DNA of 64,000 bases from Acidiferrimicrobium sp. IK (GTDB taxonomy: Bacteria; Actinomycetota; Acidimicrobiia; Acidimicrobiales; Palsa-688), in the NCBI RefSeq assembly GCF_025499425.1, contig NZ_JAIMCB010000001.1, forward strand, positions 186,001 through 250,000. The letters are read 5' to 3'. Positions within the stretch are counted from its first letter, which is position 1. The number at the start of each line of letters is the position of its first letter. This document shows positions 50,467 to 64,000 of this stretch, one piece after another. Both the position numbers and the translations under genes were made by a program. Below the pieces are notes generated by a model that had not been told where the DNA came from, made no database searches, and saw only the letters and a list, made by a program, of their open reading frames with translations.

Positions 50467-51876
50467 TTGCTCACCACAATGCTGCACGTCGCACAGTCGT
50501 GCGCCTTCAATCCAGACACCGCGTCGACCGTCAAGGGGTGCGCCCCGACGGTCAACCAGGGTGACAACGCCTGGATCCTGGCGAGCAGCGCTCTAGTGCT
50601 GTTCATGACCCCAGGCCTCGCGTTCTTCTACGCCGGCATGGTCCGGCGCAAGAACGTCCTCGGCATGATCATGCAGAACTGGGTCGTGATGGGCCTGGTC
50701 GGCGTGGTCTGGGTCCTCGTGACCTACAGCCTGGCGTTCGGTCCTGACTGGGGTGGCCACGGTTTCGTGGGCACGCTCCATTTCGCTGGTCTCATGCACA
50801 TCGACCAGCAGGCGGTTCCGGGCGAGTCCCTGACTATCTCACCGATCGTCTTTGTGGTCTTCCAGATGATGTTCGCGGTCATCACGCCGGCGCTCATCAC
50901 CGGTACCACCGCCGACCGCATGAAGTTCGGCGCCTACTGCGTGTTCATCGTGCTGTGGTCGATCTTCGTGTACGCGCCGATCGCCCACTGGGTGTTCTCG
51001 CCGGGCGGCTGGTTGTTCCAGCGGACCGCCGAGGACTTCGCCGGCGGGACCGTGGTGCACATCAACGCCGCGATGGGCGGCCTGGGCGTGCTCCTCGTGA
51101 TCAAGAACCGCAAGGGCTGGCCGGGCACGCCGATGAAGCCGCACAACCTGCCCTTCACGGTCCTCGGTGCGGGCATCTTGTGGTTCGGCTGGTTCGGGTT
51201 CAACGCCGGCTCGGCGCTGGCCGCCAACAACCTGTCGGCTCACGCCTTCGTCAACACCAACACCGCGACGGCGGCCGCGCTCCTCGGCTGGATCATCGTC
51301 GAGAAGCTGAAGAACGGTAAGAGCACAACGCTCGGTGGTGCCTCCGGCGCCGTCGCCGGCCTGGTCGCGATCACCCCGTCTTGCGGGTTCGTCAACCTGC
51401 TCGGGGCGTTGGTGATCGGGTTCCTGGCCGGTGGCATCTGCTGCCTGGCGTGCGGCTTGAAGTTCAAGTTCAACCGGGACGACGCCCTCGACGTGCTCGG
51501 GGTCCACTTCGTCGGTGGTGTGCTCGGCGCGGTCCTGATCGGCTTCTTCGGCACCAACTCGTTCAACAGCGTCGCCCGTGACGGCCTGTTCTACGGTGGT
51601 GGCGCAGGCCTCCTCGGGGAGCAGTGCCTGGGCGTCGTGTGCGTCGCCGGCTTCTCGCTGGCGGTCAGCTACATCCTCGCCCAGATCGTCGACAAGACGA
51701 TGGGCCTGCGCATGAGCGAGGAAGACGAGGAGATCGGCATGGACCTGAGCCAGCACGACGAGGAGGGCTACGATTTCGATTCGGTCCTGAGCGGGGTGCG
51801 AAGCACCCTCACCGGGGGCCAGCCCATCTCGCCATTCGCCAAGCCCACTGCTGGCGCCACTCCCGGGGAGGCATAG
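50467..51876 (+). CDS. amt: Ammonium transporter
   Basis: A 469-aa Amt/Mep/Rh channel with eleven hydrophobic helices. Signature segments: GDNAWILASSALVLFMTPGLAFFYAGMVRRKN near the N-terminus (cited by its ends), GGTVVHINAAMGGL with a pore His near residue 198, and HFVGGVLGAVLIG with the second pore His near 344. TTG 50467 is used because AGGAGG at 50456-50461 is 5 bases upstream; ATG 50479 is too far. The C-terminal cytosolic tail is about 60 residues. Imports ammonium and is normally controlled by the PII protein encoded directly downstream. Confidence 0.93.
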   Translation: MLTTMLHVAQSCAFNPDTASTVKGCAPTVNQGDNAWILASSALVLFMTPGLAFFYAGMVRRKNVLGMIMQNWVVMGLVGVVWVLVTYSLAFGPDWGGHGFVGTLHFAGLMHIDQQAVPGESLTISPIVFVVFQMMFAVITPALITGTTADRMKFGAYCVFIVLWSIFVYAPIAHWVFSPGGWLFQRTAEDFAGGTVVHINAAMGGLGVLLVIKNRKGWPGTPMKPHNLPFTVLGAGILWFGWFGFNAGSALAANNLSAHAFVNTNTATAAALLGWIIVEKLKNGKSTTLGGASGAVAGLVAITPSCGFVNLLGALVIGFLAGGICCLACGLKFKFNRDDALDVLGVHFVGGVLGAVLIGFFGTNSFNSVARDGLFYGGGAGLLGEQCLGVVCVAGFSLAVSYILAQIVDKTMGLRMSEEDEEIGMDLSQHDEEGYDFDSVLSGVRSTLTGGQPISPFAKPTAGATPGEA

Positions 51877-52215
<339 letters not shown>

Positions 52216-52237
52216 CCTCCCACCAGCCTCTCGTCTT

Positions 52238-52265
52238 GCAGTCCCGCCCTCCCGGGCGGGGCTGC
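52238..52265 (+). terminator. GC-rich hairpin after glnB
   Basis: CCCGCCC (52243-52249), loop TCCC, GGGCGGG (52254-52260), extended by GCAG/CTGC to about 12 bp including a G-T pair. It lies 23 bp after the glnB stop and before galK. No T-tract; a probable terminator or attenuator. Confidence 0.5.
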
Positions 52266-52288
52266 GGCGCGCGTACGGTCCGTGGGTG

Positions 52289-53443
52289 ATGCCGCCTTCC
52301 CTGTCGAGCGAACCGGCCGGCCGGGCCGCGGACCTGCTGCGGAGACGCTCGGGCGGGGCGGCCGACCTCGTGTGGCAGGCGCCCGGGCGGGCCAACCTGA
52401 TCGGGGAGCACACCGACTACAACGGGGGGTGGGCGCTTCCCTTCGCCATCGACCGGGTCACCGCGGTCGCGGTCCGCCGGCGAGACGGCCCCGGGCTGCG
52501 GGCATGGTCGGCGCAGGAGCCGGAGATGCTCGTTTGGTCCGGTCCAGCGCCGCTCGGCGCTGCCGGCCCGACAACAGCCAACCCGGGCGTGCCGCCGTGG
52601 GGTCGCTACGTTCTCGGGGCGGTCGCCGCCCTGGCCGGGTCGGGGGTGGAGGTGCCGGCCGCGGACGTGGCCATCGACTCCGACGTCCCCGTCGGCGCCG
52701 GCGTCTCGTCCAGCGCCGCTGTGCTCATCGCCACCATCGCGGCGCTGGCGGCCCTCGCCGGCGCCGAGCCCGGCGCTGCCTCGCTGGCGGCGATGGCTCA
52801 CCGAGCCGAGACCATCCACGCCGGGGTCCCGGTCGGGTGGCTCGACCACTTGGGCATCGCCCACGCAACGCCCGGCCACGCCGCGCTGATCGACTTCTCG
52901 ACTGGTGCGTGGGAGCCGGTGCCGCTGCAGAGGGGCCCGCTGCTGGTGGTCGACAGCCACGTCCGCCACGACAACGCGGCCGGCGGTTACCGCCGCCGGC
53001 GGGAGGAGTGCGCGCAAGCGGCCCGCCTGCTCGGCACCGCCGATCTGCGCGCCGCGACCCGGGAGGCTGTCGAGTCGGGCCTCGAGGGGAGCCTGCGCCG
53101 GCGGGCCCGCCACGTCGTCACCGAAAACGGGCGGGTCCTGACCGCGGCCGGGCGGCTGCGGGCCGGCAAGCCGTTGGGCGACCTGCTGTGGGCGTCGCAC
53201 GCGTCGCTCAGAGACGAGTTCGAGGCGTCGTGCCCGGAGCTGGACCTGATCGTCGACACCTCCCGCTCCCTCGGCGCGGACGGGGCACGGATGATGGGCG
53301 GCGGTTTCGGCGGGTCGGCCCTGGTGCTCGGCCTTCCCGCCGCGGCGCTGGCCGGCGCGCTCGCGTCGGCGTTCGAGCGGCGGGGCCAACGCCCCCCGGC
53401 GGTGTGGGAGGTGGCGGCGGCCGGCGGGCCGGCCCCGGCGTGA
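52289..53443 (+). CDS. galK: Galactokinase
   Basis: A 384-aa GHMP kinase that phosphorylates galactose at C1 with ATP (Leloir pathway). Motifs: APGRANLIGEHTDYNGG (about residues 31-47, the galactokinase signature), the phosphate-binding loop VPVGAGVSSSAAV (about 133-145), and GARMMGGGFGGSA near residue 331. ATG 52289 is used. It stands alone: no galT, galE or sugar transporter is adjacent, and it lies between glnB and glnD, which look functionally linked to each other rather than to it. Confidence 0.88.
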   Translation: MPPSLSSEPAGRAADLLRRRSGGAADLVWQAPGRANLIGEHTDYNGGWALPFAIDRVTAVAVRRRDGPGLRAWSAQEPEMLVWSGPAPLGAAGPTTANPGVPPWGRYVLGAVAALAGSGVEVPAADVAIDSDVPVGAGVSSSAAVLIATIAALAALAGAEPGAASLAAMAHRAETIHAGVPVGWLDHLGIAHATPGHAALIDFSTGAWEPVPLQRGPLLVVDSHVRHDNAAGGYRRRREECAQAARLLGTADLRAATREAVESGLEGSLRRRARHVVTENGRVLTAAGRLRAGKPLGDLLWASHASLRDEFEASCPELDLIVDTSRSLGADGARMMGGGFGGSALVLGLPAAALAGALASAFERRGQRPPAVWEVAAAGGPAPA

Positions 53444-53651
53444 AACGGCCGGGTGACGTCCGCGAGACGCCGGCGTTGCAACTCGAGAGCCACTTCGCCA
53501 CCGCAGCAGGTGGAGAAATGGATGCCGGCGCGCTAGCCCCTCGCGCTGCCGCCTCGAGGTCCGGTCCGCCACGGCGGGGCGTGCAGAAGTTGACGTCGAA
53601 CGCCGGCCCCCGTCCCGCCGGTCCCGCCGGCGCGCGCCGGTGGCGCCGGCG

Positions 53652-55976
53652 CTACAGGTGCTCGGGCACGACTGGCTGCAGCGCGGCGGTGATGTCCTCG
53701 CTCAGCGCGTCGGCGGCTCCGGCGTCGAGCTTCTCGCCGGCGGCGGTGGTGACGTAGAACGCGTCGACCACCTCGGCGCCGAGGGTGCTGACCAAAGCGG
53801 CGTCGATCAGCATTCCGGCGTCGGCGATCGCCTGGGTGATGTGGAACAGCACGTGGCCGGCGTCGGGAGCGCGCACCTCGAACACCGTCGCCGCGGTGGC
53901 CGCGTCGTGGTGCGTCGACACCGTGACGCTGGGCCGGTGGGCGGCGGTCGGACGGCGCCGGCCGGCGTAGGTCCGCTCCCGCTCGGCGAGGCGCTCGGCG
54001 AGCGGGAGGCGGCCGTCGAGGGCCGCTCGCAGCTGGTCGCACACCTTGCTCCAGTTGGGCAGCACGTCGAAGGTCGGGACCACGTCGAAGGACAACACGG
54101 CCATCCGGCTGCCGGGCTCGGTGCGCGTCGAGGCCGACCGCACGGTCACCCCGTTTAGGGCCAGCGTCCCGGCGACCGCGGACAGCAGCCCGGCCCGGTC
54201 CGGGGCGGCGACGGTGACCCGTCCGCCCTCCGCGCTCAGTCCCAGCTCGCCGGCGTCGACCAGCTTTTGCTCTTCGGGGCTGAGCGGCACCTGGTTGGGG
54301 GTGTGGGGCTGTCCGGCCAGGTGGGCCGCGGCCCGGGCGGTCAAGGTGGCGACCAGCCCAGCCTTCCACTGCCCCCAAGCGCTGGGCCCGGTGGCCAGGC
54401 TGTCGGCCTCGGTCAACGCGGCCAGCAGCTCCAAGGTGGTGGTGTCACCGGCGGCGTCGGCGACCATCTCGATGGTGCGCGGGTCGTCGAGGTCGCGTCG
54501 GGTGGCGGCGTCGGGCAGCAGCAGGTGATGGCGGACCATGCTGGTGAGCACGGCGGTGTCGGCGACGTCGAAACCCATGCGGGGAGCCAGCTCCTGGAGC
54601 AGCGCGATGCCGACGTCGGTGTGATCGCCGCCGCGGCCCTTGCCGATGTCGTGGAGCAGCGCGCCGGCGAGGAGGAGGTCGGGCCGGCTGACCTGGCGGG
54701 TCAGGGCCGACGCGTTGGCCGCGGTCTCCAACAGGTGCCGGTCGACGGTGAAGCGGTGGTAGGCGTTGCGCTGGGGGCGGCTGCGGACCGCCTCCCATTC
54801 AGGCAGCAGGCGCAGCCACACGCCGATCTGGTCGAGCGACTCGATGGCGGTGACGCCGGGACGGCCGGCGCCGAGGACCCGCAGGAGCGCCCGGAGTAAC
54901 TCGGGCGGCCACGCCCCTTCGGGGGCGACCGCTTCCGACGCCAGACGGTCGAGGGCGCTGCGGGCCATCGGCCGATCCAGCTCCGCGGACGCCGCGGCCA
55001 GCCGCAGGGCCAGGGACGGGTCGCCGGCGGGGTCGGCGTCGACCGAGAGGGCCACCTCGCCGTCGCGCAGGACTACACCCGGCTCGACCGGGCGGTCCCG
55101 GGCGTGCTCGCGGCCGCGTGGTCCGTGCAGCCACGAGGCCACCCGCCGCCAGCCGTCGTCGCTGGCCCAGGCGATGGTCCGCCCGGCCGCGGCTACGTCG
55201 AGCATGAGCTTGTCGGCGTCGCGGTAGCCGAGGGCGCCAGCCACAACGTCTTGGTCTTGGAGCAGCAGCCGGTTGGCCGACTTGCCCGTGGCTCGCTGCA
55301 GCTCGACGCGCACCGCGGCCAGGAGGTCGGCGGCCGACACCAGGCCGGGAGCGGATATCACGCCGGCCAGGACCGGGCTGACCCGGGCCACCGCGTGGAG
55401 GAGGCGGATGTCGCGGGACCCGCCCCGGGCTTCTTTGATGTCCGGCTCGAGGAGGAACGCCAGGTCACCGTAGGACTCGTGGCGCTCCCGGACCGACGCG
55501 TCGACCAGCGGCAGCCACTTGGGGGCCCTGGTCCGCCACAGCTCGTCGGCCCGGCTGATCGCCTCGCCGGCCAGGCGGGCGTCGCCCGCCACCATGCGGG
55601 CCTGCAACCAGCCGAGGGCCACCTTGAGGTCGTCGCCCATCGCCCCCCGCAGCTCCTTGAGGTTGCGGACGCTGTGGTCGAGGTGCACCCCCTCGTCCCA
55701 GATCGGGTACCACATGGCCTCCGCCACCTTGGTCGGCGGGTGCCGTTGTTCGTGGACCAGCACCAGGTCCAGGTCGCTCCCGGGAGCCAGCTCACCCCCG
55801 CCGTAGCCGCCGACCGCGAGCAGCGCCAGGCCGCTTTCTCCGCCCGTAGCCGCCGCGAACACCTCCCGCAGCCACTCGTCGCAGCGCTCGGCGTAGGTCC
55901 GGCACCACGCCGTGCCGGTCAGCCCGGGCTCGGCGAGGAGGGCCTCCCGTCGAGCTCGGAGCCGGGGGGTGGTCAC
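53652..55976 (-). CDS. glnD: [Protein-PII] uridylyltransferase/uridylyl-removing enzyme
   Basis: A 774-aa GlnD that modifies and demodifies PII at Tyr51 in response to glutamine. Domains: nucleotidyltransferase with GGYGGGELAPGSDLDL (about residues 55-70), a helical GlnE-like region, HD domain LLAGALLHDIGKGRGGDHT (about 427-445), and two C-terminal ACT domains (about 600-680 and 705-770). In actinobacteria the homolog adenylylates PII. GTG start at 55976. It is convergent with galK and not in the amt-glnB operon, though within 1.5 kb of it. Confidence 0.92.
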   Translation of the reverse strand: MTTPRLRARREALLAEPGLTGTAWCRTYAERCDEWLREVFAAATGGESGLALLAVGGYGGGELAPGSDLDLVLVHEQRHPPTKVAEAMWYPIWDEGVHLDHSVRNLKELRGAMGDDLKVALGWLQARMVAGDARLAGEAISRADELWRTRAPKWLPLVDASVRERHESYGDLAFLLEPDIKEARGGSRDIRLLHAVARVSPVLAGVISAPGLVSAADLLAAVRVELQRATGKSANRLLLQDQDVVAGALGYRDADKLMLDVAAAGRTIAWASDDGWRRVASWLHGPRGREHARDRPVEPGVVLRDGEVALSVDADPAGDPSLALRLAAASAELDRPMARSALDRLASEAVAPEGAWPPELLRALLRVLGAGRPGVTAIESLDQIGVWLRLLPEWEAVRSRPQRNAYHRFTVDRHLLETAANASALTRQVSRPDLLLAGALLHDIGKGRGGDHTDVGIALLQELAPRMGFDVADTAVLTSMVRHHLLLPDAATRRDLDDPRTIEMVADAAGDTTTLELLAALTEADSLATGPSAWGQWKAGLVATLTARAAAHLAGQPHTPNQVPLSPEEQKLVDAGELGLSAEGGRVTVAAPDRAGLLSAVAGTLALNGVTVRSASTRTEPGSRMAVLSFDVVPTFDVLPNWSKVCDQLRAALDGRLPLAERLAERERTYAGRRRPTAAHRPSVTVSTHHDAATAATVFEVRAPDAGHVLFHITQAIADAGMLIDAALVSTLGAEVVDAFYVTTAAGEKLDAGAADALSEDITAALQPVVPEHL

Positions 55977-56143
55977 GCTCCGGGAGCCTAATGGTGGGGG
56001 ATGGGGGTGGTCCCGGCCTGGCGGGCCGGCCGGCGGGATCGAAACGCGCCATTCACGCGGAGGGCATCCGGCGGCAATGCGTGACCTTTAGCGTGGGTAC
56101 TGCGATCAACGCAGCGGCGCGTGGGTCGTCGAGGGCTGCGAGT

Positions 56144-56169
56144 GCGGGGTCCGCTTCGGCGGGCCCCGC
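56144..56169 (-). terminator. UUCG-type hairpin downstream of phosphoglycerate mutase gene
   Basis: GCGGGGTCCGC and GCGGGCCCCGC pair over 11 bp (one G-T) around a TTCG loop, 29 bp after the stop of the minus-strand mutase gene. On the plus strand it is followed by a T-rich stretch; on the minus strand it has no T-tract. Probably an intrinsic terminator or RNA-stabilising stem. Confidence 0.45.
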
Positions 56170-56197
56170 TCTCGTCTTCGGCCCCGGCCCTCGCCGC

Positions 56198-56947
56198 TCA
56201 GGCCCGGCGTTCGCCCTGGCGGCGCACCGCTTCTGCCGCGGCGGCGATGGCCGCGGGGTCGCCCAGCTCCCGCTTGGACTCCACGGTCAGCTCCGCCGAC
56301 AGGCTGTAGACGATCGGCACCCCGGTGGGGACCTCCAGCCCGGTGATCTCCGCGGTGGAGATCCCCTCCAGGTGCTTGATCATCGCCCGCAGGCTGTTGC
56401 CGTGGGCCACTACCAGCACCACCTTGCCGGCGATGAGTTCGGGGGCGATGGCGTCCTCCCAGTAGGGGAGCCACCGCACGATCACGTCGGCCAGGCACTC
56501 CGTGGCCGGCACGACCGCCGCCGGCAGGCCGGCGTAGCGCGGGTCGTCGTGGACCGACCACTCCGACGAGCGGTCCATCGGCGGCGGCGGGGTGTCGAAG
56601 CTGCGCCTCCAGGCCATGAACTGCTCGTCGCCGTACTGGTCTCTGGTCTGGGCCTTGTCCAACCCGGTGAGCGCCCCGTAGTGACGCTCGTTGAGGCGCC
56701 AGTGCCGCACGACGGGGATCCACCCCCGGCCCGCGACGTCGAGGGCCAGGTTGGCGGTGCGGATGGCCCGGGTGAGCACCGATGTGTGCACCACGTCGGG
56801 TAGGACCCCGGCCGACGCCAGGAGACCGCCGGCCTCGGCGGCCTCCTCCTCACCCCTCGGGGAGAGGTCGACGTCCCACCAACCGGTGAAGCGGTTCTCC
56901 AAGTTCCAGGCGCTCTGACCGTGGCGAAGCAGCACGAGGGTGGGCAC
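56198..56947 (-). CDS. gpmA: 2,3-bisphosphoglycerate-dependent phosphoglycerate mutase
   Basis: A 249-aa glycolytic enzyme interconverting 3- and 2-phosphoglycerate. The phosphohistidine motif is [20 protein letters not shown] (about residues 6-25), [13 protein letters not shown] lies near 85-97 with the substrate-binding Arg residues, and the second catalytic His is in [15 protein letters not shown] (about residue 182). GTG start at 56947. Divergent from dnaK, separated by 120 bp that contain the HAIR operator. Confidence 0.93.
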   Translation of the reverse strand: MPTLVLLRHGQSAWNLENRFTGWWDVDLSPRGEEEAAEAGGLLASAGVLPDVVHTSVLTRAIRTANLALDVAGRGWIPVVRHWRLNERHYGALTGLDKAQTRDQYGDEQFMAWRRSFDTPPPPMDRSSEWSVHDDPRYAGLPAAVVPATECLADVIVRWLPYWEDAIAPELIAGKVVLVVAHGNSLRAMIKHLEGISTAEITGLEVPTGVPIVYSLSAELTVESKRELGDPAAIAAAAEAVRRQGERRA

Positions 56948-56992
56948 GCCGCGATCCTAGGCACCACCGCGCAACGCCTATTTCCCACATTT

Positions 56993-57013
56993 CCTGAGTG
57001 GATGACACTCAAC
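56993..57013 (+). promoter_or_regulatory. HAIR operator (HspR site) upstream of dnaK
   Basis: CCTGAGT, 7 bases, ACTCAAC: each half matches the HAIR consensus CTTGAGT-N7-ACTCAAG at 6 of 7 positions. A TACAGT hexamer at 57018-57023 may be the -10. The dnaK ATG is 55 bp downstream. HspR, encoded last in this operon, would repress it here. Confidence 0.85.
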
Positions 57014-57067
57014 TTGGGTACAGTGGTGCGCAGCACCGTTCTACGACCCTCACTTAGGAGGCCTTCC

Positions 57068-58917
<1,850 letters not shown>

Positions 58918-58918
<1 letters not shown>

Positions 58919-59664
58919 TGCCCTCGACGGACCCCACCGACCCAACGGGGGGCGCCCCGCCGACCGGCGGCCCTGACGCCGACGTGACCGACCAGGCGGC
59001 GGCCGACCAGGCCGCCGCGGCCGGGACGCCTCCCGGCCCTGGCGCCACCCCCGCCGGCGGATCCTCCGGTGCCAGCCCCGATGCCGGCCGCGCCCGCGAG
59101 CCGGGCGCTGGGTCCTCCGACCCGGTGACCGGTGGCGACCCCGCCGCGGCCCAAGCGGCGGCCGATGCCGCCGCGGCCGGGGCCACGCCCCTCGACGAAG
59201 CGGCCGTCGACGCCGATGCCGCCGCGGCCGAGGTGGAGGAGGACCTCGACGAGTTGGCGTCGGTGTCTCGCCAGCGCGACGACTACCTAGACGCCCTCCG
59301 TCACCTCCAGGCCGACTTCGAGAACTACAAGAAGCGGGTGGTCAAGCAGCAGGCCGACATCGGCGAGCGGGCCGCCCAGGCCCTCGTCGAGGCGCTGCTG
59401 CCGGCCCTCGACAACGCCGACCTGGCGCTGGCCCACGGCGCCGGGGAGGGCGTCAAGCAGATCTGGGACGGTTTCAGCGAGGCGCTGGCCAAAGCCGGCC
59501 TGGAGCGCATCGACAAGGCCGGCGAGCCCTTCGACCCCAACCACCACGACGCGGTCGCCCACGAACCGGGCGACGGCGCGCAGGAGGTGGCCGAGGTCAT
59601 GCGGGCCGGCTACCGCTGGAAGGGCCGGGTCATCCGGCCCGCCATGGTCAAAGTGCGGGGGTGA
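58918..59664 (+). CDS. grpE: Nucleotide exchange factor GrpE
   Basis: A 248-aa GrpE that releases ADP from DnaK. The first ~100 residues are a low-complexity Ala/Pro/Gly/Asp-rich region, longer than usual; the coiled-coil and beta-wing domain (about 108-248) is typical, with ADFENYKKRVVKQQADIGERA and the conserved PFDPNHHDAVAHEP and GYRWKGRVIRPAMVKV. ATG overlaps the dnaK stop (TGATG). Confidence 0.93.
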
Positions 59665-59670
59665 GCGGCT

Positions 59671-60846
59671 ATGGCACCCCAGCGTGAGTGGTTCGAGAAG
59701 GACTACTACAAGGTCCTCGGGGTGTCAGACACCGCGACGGACAAAGAGATCGCCAAGGCGTACCGGAAGCTGGCCAAGCAGTACCACCCCGACGCCAACC
59801 CGGGGTCGGAGGACCGGTTCAAGGAGATCTCCGCGGCCTACGAGGTCCTCGGCAACGCCGCCACCCGCAAGGAGTACGACGAGGTCCGCCGCATGGGCCC
59901 CGCGGCCAACCCCTTCGCCGGCGCCGGCGCGCCCGGAGGCTTCGGGGGCGCCAACTTCAAAGTCGACGACCTCTCCGACCTGATCGGCAACATCTTCAAC
60001 CGCGGCGCTAGCCGAGCCGGCCGGCCCCGCGCCGGCGGCCCGACCGGACCCCAGCGCGGCGCCGACCTCGAGACCGGGCTGCACCTGTCGTTCCTCGACG
60101 CGGTCAACGGCGTGACCACCACGGTCAACGTCACCAGCGACGTGGCCTGCCACACCTGCCACGGCACCGGCGCCGCGCCGGGCACCTCGCCGGTGGTGTG
60201 CTCGGTGTGCGGCGGGCGGGGCCTGGTCAACGAGAACCAGGGGATGTTCTCCTTCTCCCAGCCGTGCCAGGCCTGCGGCGGCACCGGGATGCGCATCGAG
60301 ACGCCGTGTCCCACCTGTCACGGCGCGGGCGTCGAGCACCGGGCCCGCCAGGTGAAGGTCCGCATCCCCGCCGGGGTCACCGACGGGCAGCGGATCCGGG
60401 TGAAGGGCCGGGGCGGCGCGGGCCGAGCCGGAGGGCCCGCCGGCGACCTCTACGTGGTGGTCAAGACCGGCGCCCATCCGCTGTTCACCCGGCGGGGGGC
60501 CAGGGACCTCCACCTGACCGCCCCGATCAGCTTCGCCGAGGCTGCGCTCGGCGCCGCCATCACCGTCCCGACCCTGGAGAGCACCGTCTCGCTGCGGGTA
60601 CCCCCGGGCACCAAGTCCGGCAAGACCTTCCGGGTCAAGGGTCGCGGCGTGCCCTCCTCGGCGGGCGTCGGCGATCTGCTGGTCGCGGTCGAGGTGGCGG
60701 TGCCCGGCTCGCTCGACGCCGAGCAGACCGCCGCGGTCGAGGCCCTCGGCAAGCTCATGCCCGGCGACGACCTGCGGGCCAAGGCCTTCGGTGCGCTCAG
60801 CCCGTCGGGGTCGCCCCCGTCGGGGCCGGGAGGAGCTGAGCGCTGA
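59671..60846 (+). CDS. dnaJ: Chaperone DnaJ (Hsp40)
   Basis: A 391-aa type I J-protein. J-domain at residues 8-75 with the HPD motif in KQYHPDANPG. A short Gly-rich region follows. The zinc region has four repeats: CHTCHGTG, CSVCGGRG, CQACGGTG, CPTCHGAG. The C-terminal peptide-binding domains follow. It stimulates DnaK ATPase and delivers substrates. Starts 6 bp after grpE. Confidence 0.96.
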   Translation: MAPQREWFEKDYYKVLGVSDTATDKEIAKAYRKLAKQYHPDANPGSEDRFKEISAAYEVLGNAATRKEYDEVRRMGPAANPFAGAGAPGGFGGANFKVDDLSDLIGNIFNRGASRAGRPRAGGPTGPQRGADLETGLHLSFLDAVNGVTTTVNVTSDVACHTCHGTGAAPGTSPVVCSVCGGRGLVNENQGMFSFSQPCQACGGTGMRIETPCPTCHGAGVEHRARQVKVRIPAGVTDGQRIRVKGRGGAGRAGGPAGDLYVVVKTGAHPLFTRRGARDLHLTAPISFAEAALGAAITVPTLESTVSLRVPPGTKSGKTFRVKGRGVPSSAGVGDLLVAVEVAVPGSLDAEQTAAVEALGKLMPGDDLRAKAFGALSPSGSPPSGPGGAER

Positions 60847-61226
60847 TGGACCCCGACGTTCGCCGCCACCGGGCGGTCTACGTGATCTCCGTCGCGGCTG
60901 AGCTGGCCGGCGTCCATCCCCAGACCCTGCGGATCTACGAGCGCAAGGGCCTGCTGGACCCGGCCCGGACCGTAGGCGGCAGCCGGCGCTACAGCGACTT
61001 GGACATCGCCACGCTGCGGCGAATCCAAGAGCTGACCAACGGCGGCCTAAACCTGGAGGGCGTCCGGCGGGTGATGGAGCTGGAGGGCGAGGTGGCCAGA
61101 CTGCGCGCCGAGCTTGACGAGGCCCGCCGCGAGGCCCGCGAGGCCGTCGAGCGAACCCACCGCCAGTACCGCCGGGACCTGGTCCCGGTCCGCAACACCC
61201 CCGACCGCTGGCTACCCCGGCGTTAG
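60846..61226 (+). CDS. hspR: Heat-shock repressor HspR (MerR family)
   Basis: A 126-aa MerR-type repressor. The helix-turn-helix and wing are VYVISVAAELAGVHPQTLRIYERKGLL and RRYSDLDIATLRRIQELT, followed by a coiled coil of Glu/Arg-rich heptads (about 75-105). In actinobacteria HspR with DnaK as co-repressor shuts off dnaK and clpB at HAIR sites; both sites are present in this window. ATG overlaps the dnaJ stop by TGATG. Confidence 0.93.
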   Translation: MDPDVRRHRAVYVISVAAELAGVHPQTLRIYERKGLLDPARTVGGSRRYSDLDIATLRRIQELTNGGLNLEGVRRVMELEGEVARLRAELDEARREAREAVERTHRQYRRDLVPVRNTPDRWLPRR

Positions 61227-61297
61227 GCCCTAGCGCCCCGAGGACCATCGCAGGCAGGCCAGGGCCCTCCGCCGGGAATGTCCCGAGGGATCACGAA

Positions 61298-61318
61298 GTT
61301 GACAATGACAGACTCAAG
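61298..61318 (+). promoter_or_regulatory. HAIR-like operator upstream of clpB
   Basis: GTTGACA, 7 bases, ACTCAAG. The right half is a perfect HAIR half-site; the left half matches at 4 of 7 positions and contains TTGACA, a consensus -35. It is 56 bp before the clpB start. Binding by HspR would cover the -35 region. Confidence 0.7.
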
Positions 61319-61374
61319 TTTGGCCGGGTCGGAGGGACCGACCGGCATCCAAATCTGACCGAGAAAGAGGACCC

Positions 61375-63957
<2,583 letters not shown>

Positions 63958-64000
63958 CCCGGGCGGCGATCTGATCGGTCGCCCCCCGCAGAACCTTCTC

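Noticed and set aside
53590..53605. Half of the regulon palindrome (TTGACGTCGAA) between galK and glnD
   Set aside because: Only one arm is present, both adjacent genes converge on it so no gene starts downstream, and it is far from the island.

Overview
The window is high-GC DNA from an actinobacterium, most likely of the Acidimicrobiia or a related deep lineage. That placement is inference. It rests on a DnaK-GrpE-DnaJ-HspR operon and a ClpB gene each with a HAIR-type operator, an AftD-like arabinofuranosyltransferase, a mycofactocin-type short-chain dehydrogenase, an EtfD-like iron-sulfur reductase, and an ammonium transporter/PII/GlnD set with a GlnR-type box. GTG and TTG starts and 4-bp stop/start overlaps are common.

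Region 1 (1-20.2 kb, resuming at 27.2-28.5 and 33.8-38.1 kb) is a catabolic island for an unidentified hydrophobic carboxylic acid or alcohol. It encodes three cytochromes P450, a 3Fe-4S ferredoxin, short-chain dehydrogenases, aldehyde dehydrogenases, three metal-dependent amidohydrolases, an alpha/beta hydrolase, MaoC-type hydratases, hotdog thioesterases, a CaiB-type CoA transferase, an enoyl-CoA hydratase, and a branched-chain-amide-type ABC importer built from two fused genes (LivHM and LivGF). The inferred order is uptake, P450 hydroxylation, oxidation to acid, CoA activation, beta-oxidation-like steps and a semialdehyde dehydrogenase. The main observation of this report is a 16-bp palindrome, consensus TTGACRTCGAMRTCAA, found ten times upstream of nearly every transcription unit of this island and absent from the genes interleaved with it. 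It looks like the operator of one unlinked repressor. At several sites it overlaps a good -35 element; at others it sits at the transcription or translation start. One copy drives a 58-residue orphan protein.

Region 2 (20.3-27.2 and 28.6-33.6 kb) holds an MFS exporter, a DMT-like transporter, a giant AftD-like cell-wall arabinosyltransferase, a GT-C/GT2 fusion glycosyltransferase with a DUF2304 partner, a GT4 glycosyltransferase and an acyltransferase-3 protein. These are envelope-polysaccharide genes interleaved with the catabolic regulon.

Region 3 (39.0-43.9 kb) is a decayed accessory segment: a HEPN-domain remnant, a toxin-antitoxin-like pair whose toxin is frameshifted and which has a perfect palindromic operator, two VOC proteins, a squalene-cyclase-like toroid protein, a shattered tyrosine integrase and the 3' half of a tRNA, probably an old attachment site.

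Region 4 (43.9-64 kb) is housekeeping: a two-component system, an EtfD-like electron-transfer protein, a cNMP-binding protein, a GlnR-like regulator with amt-glnB, galactokinase, glnD, phosphoglycerate mutase, dnaK-grpE-dnaJ-hspR and clpB.
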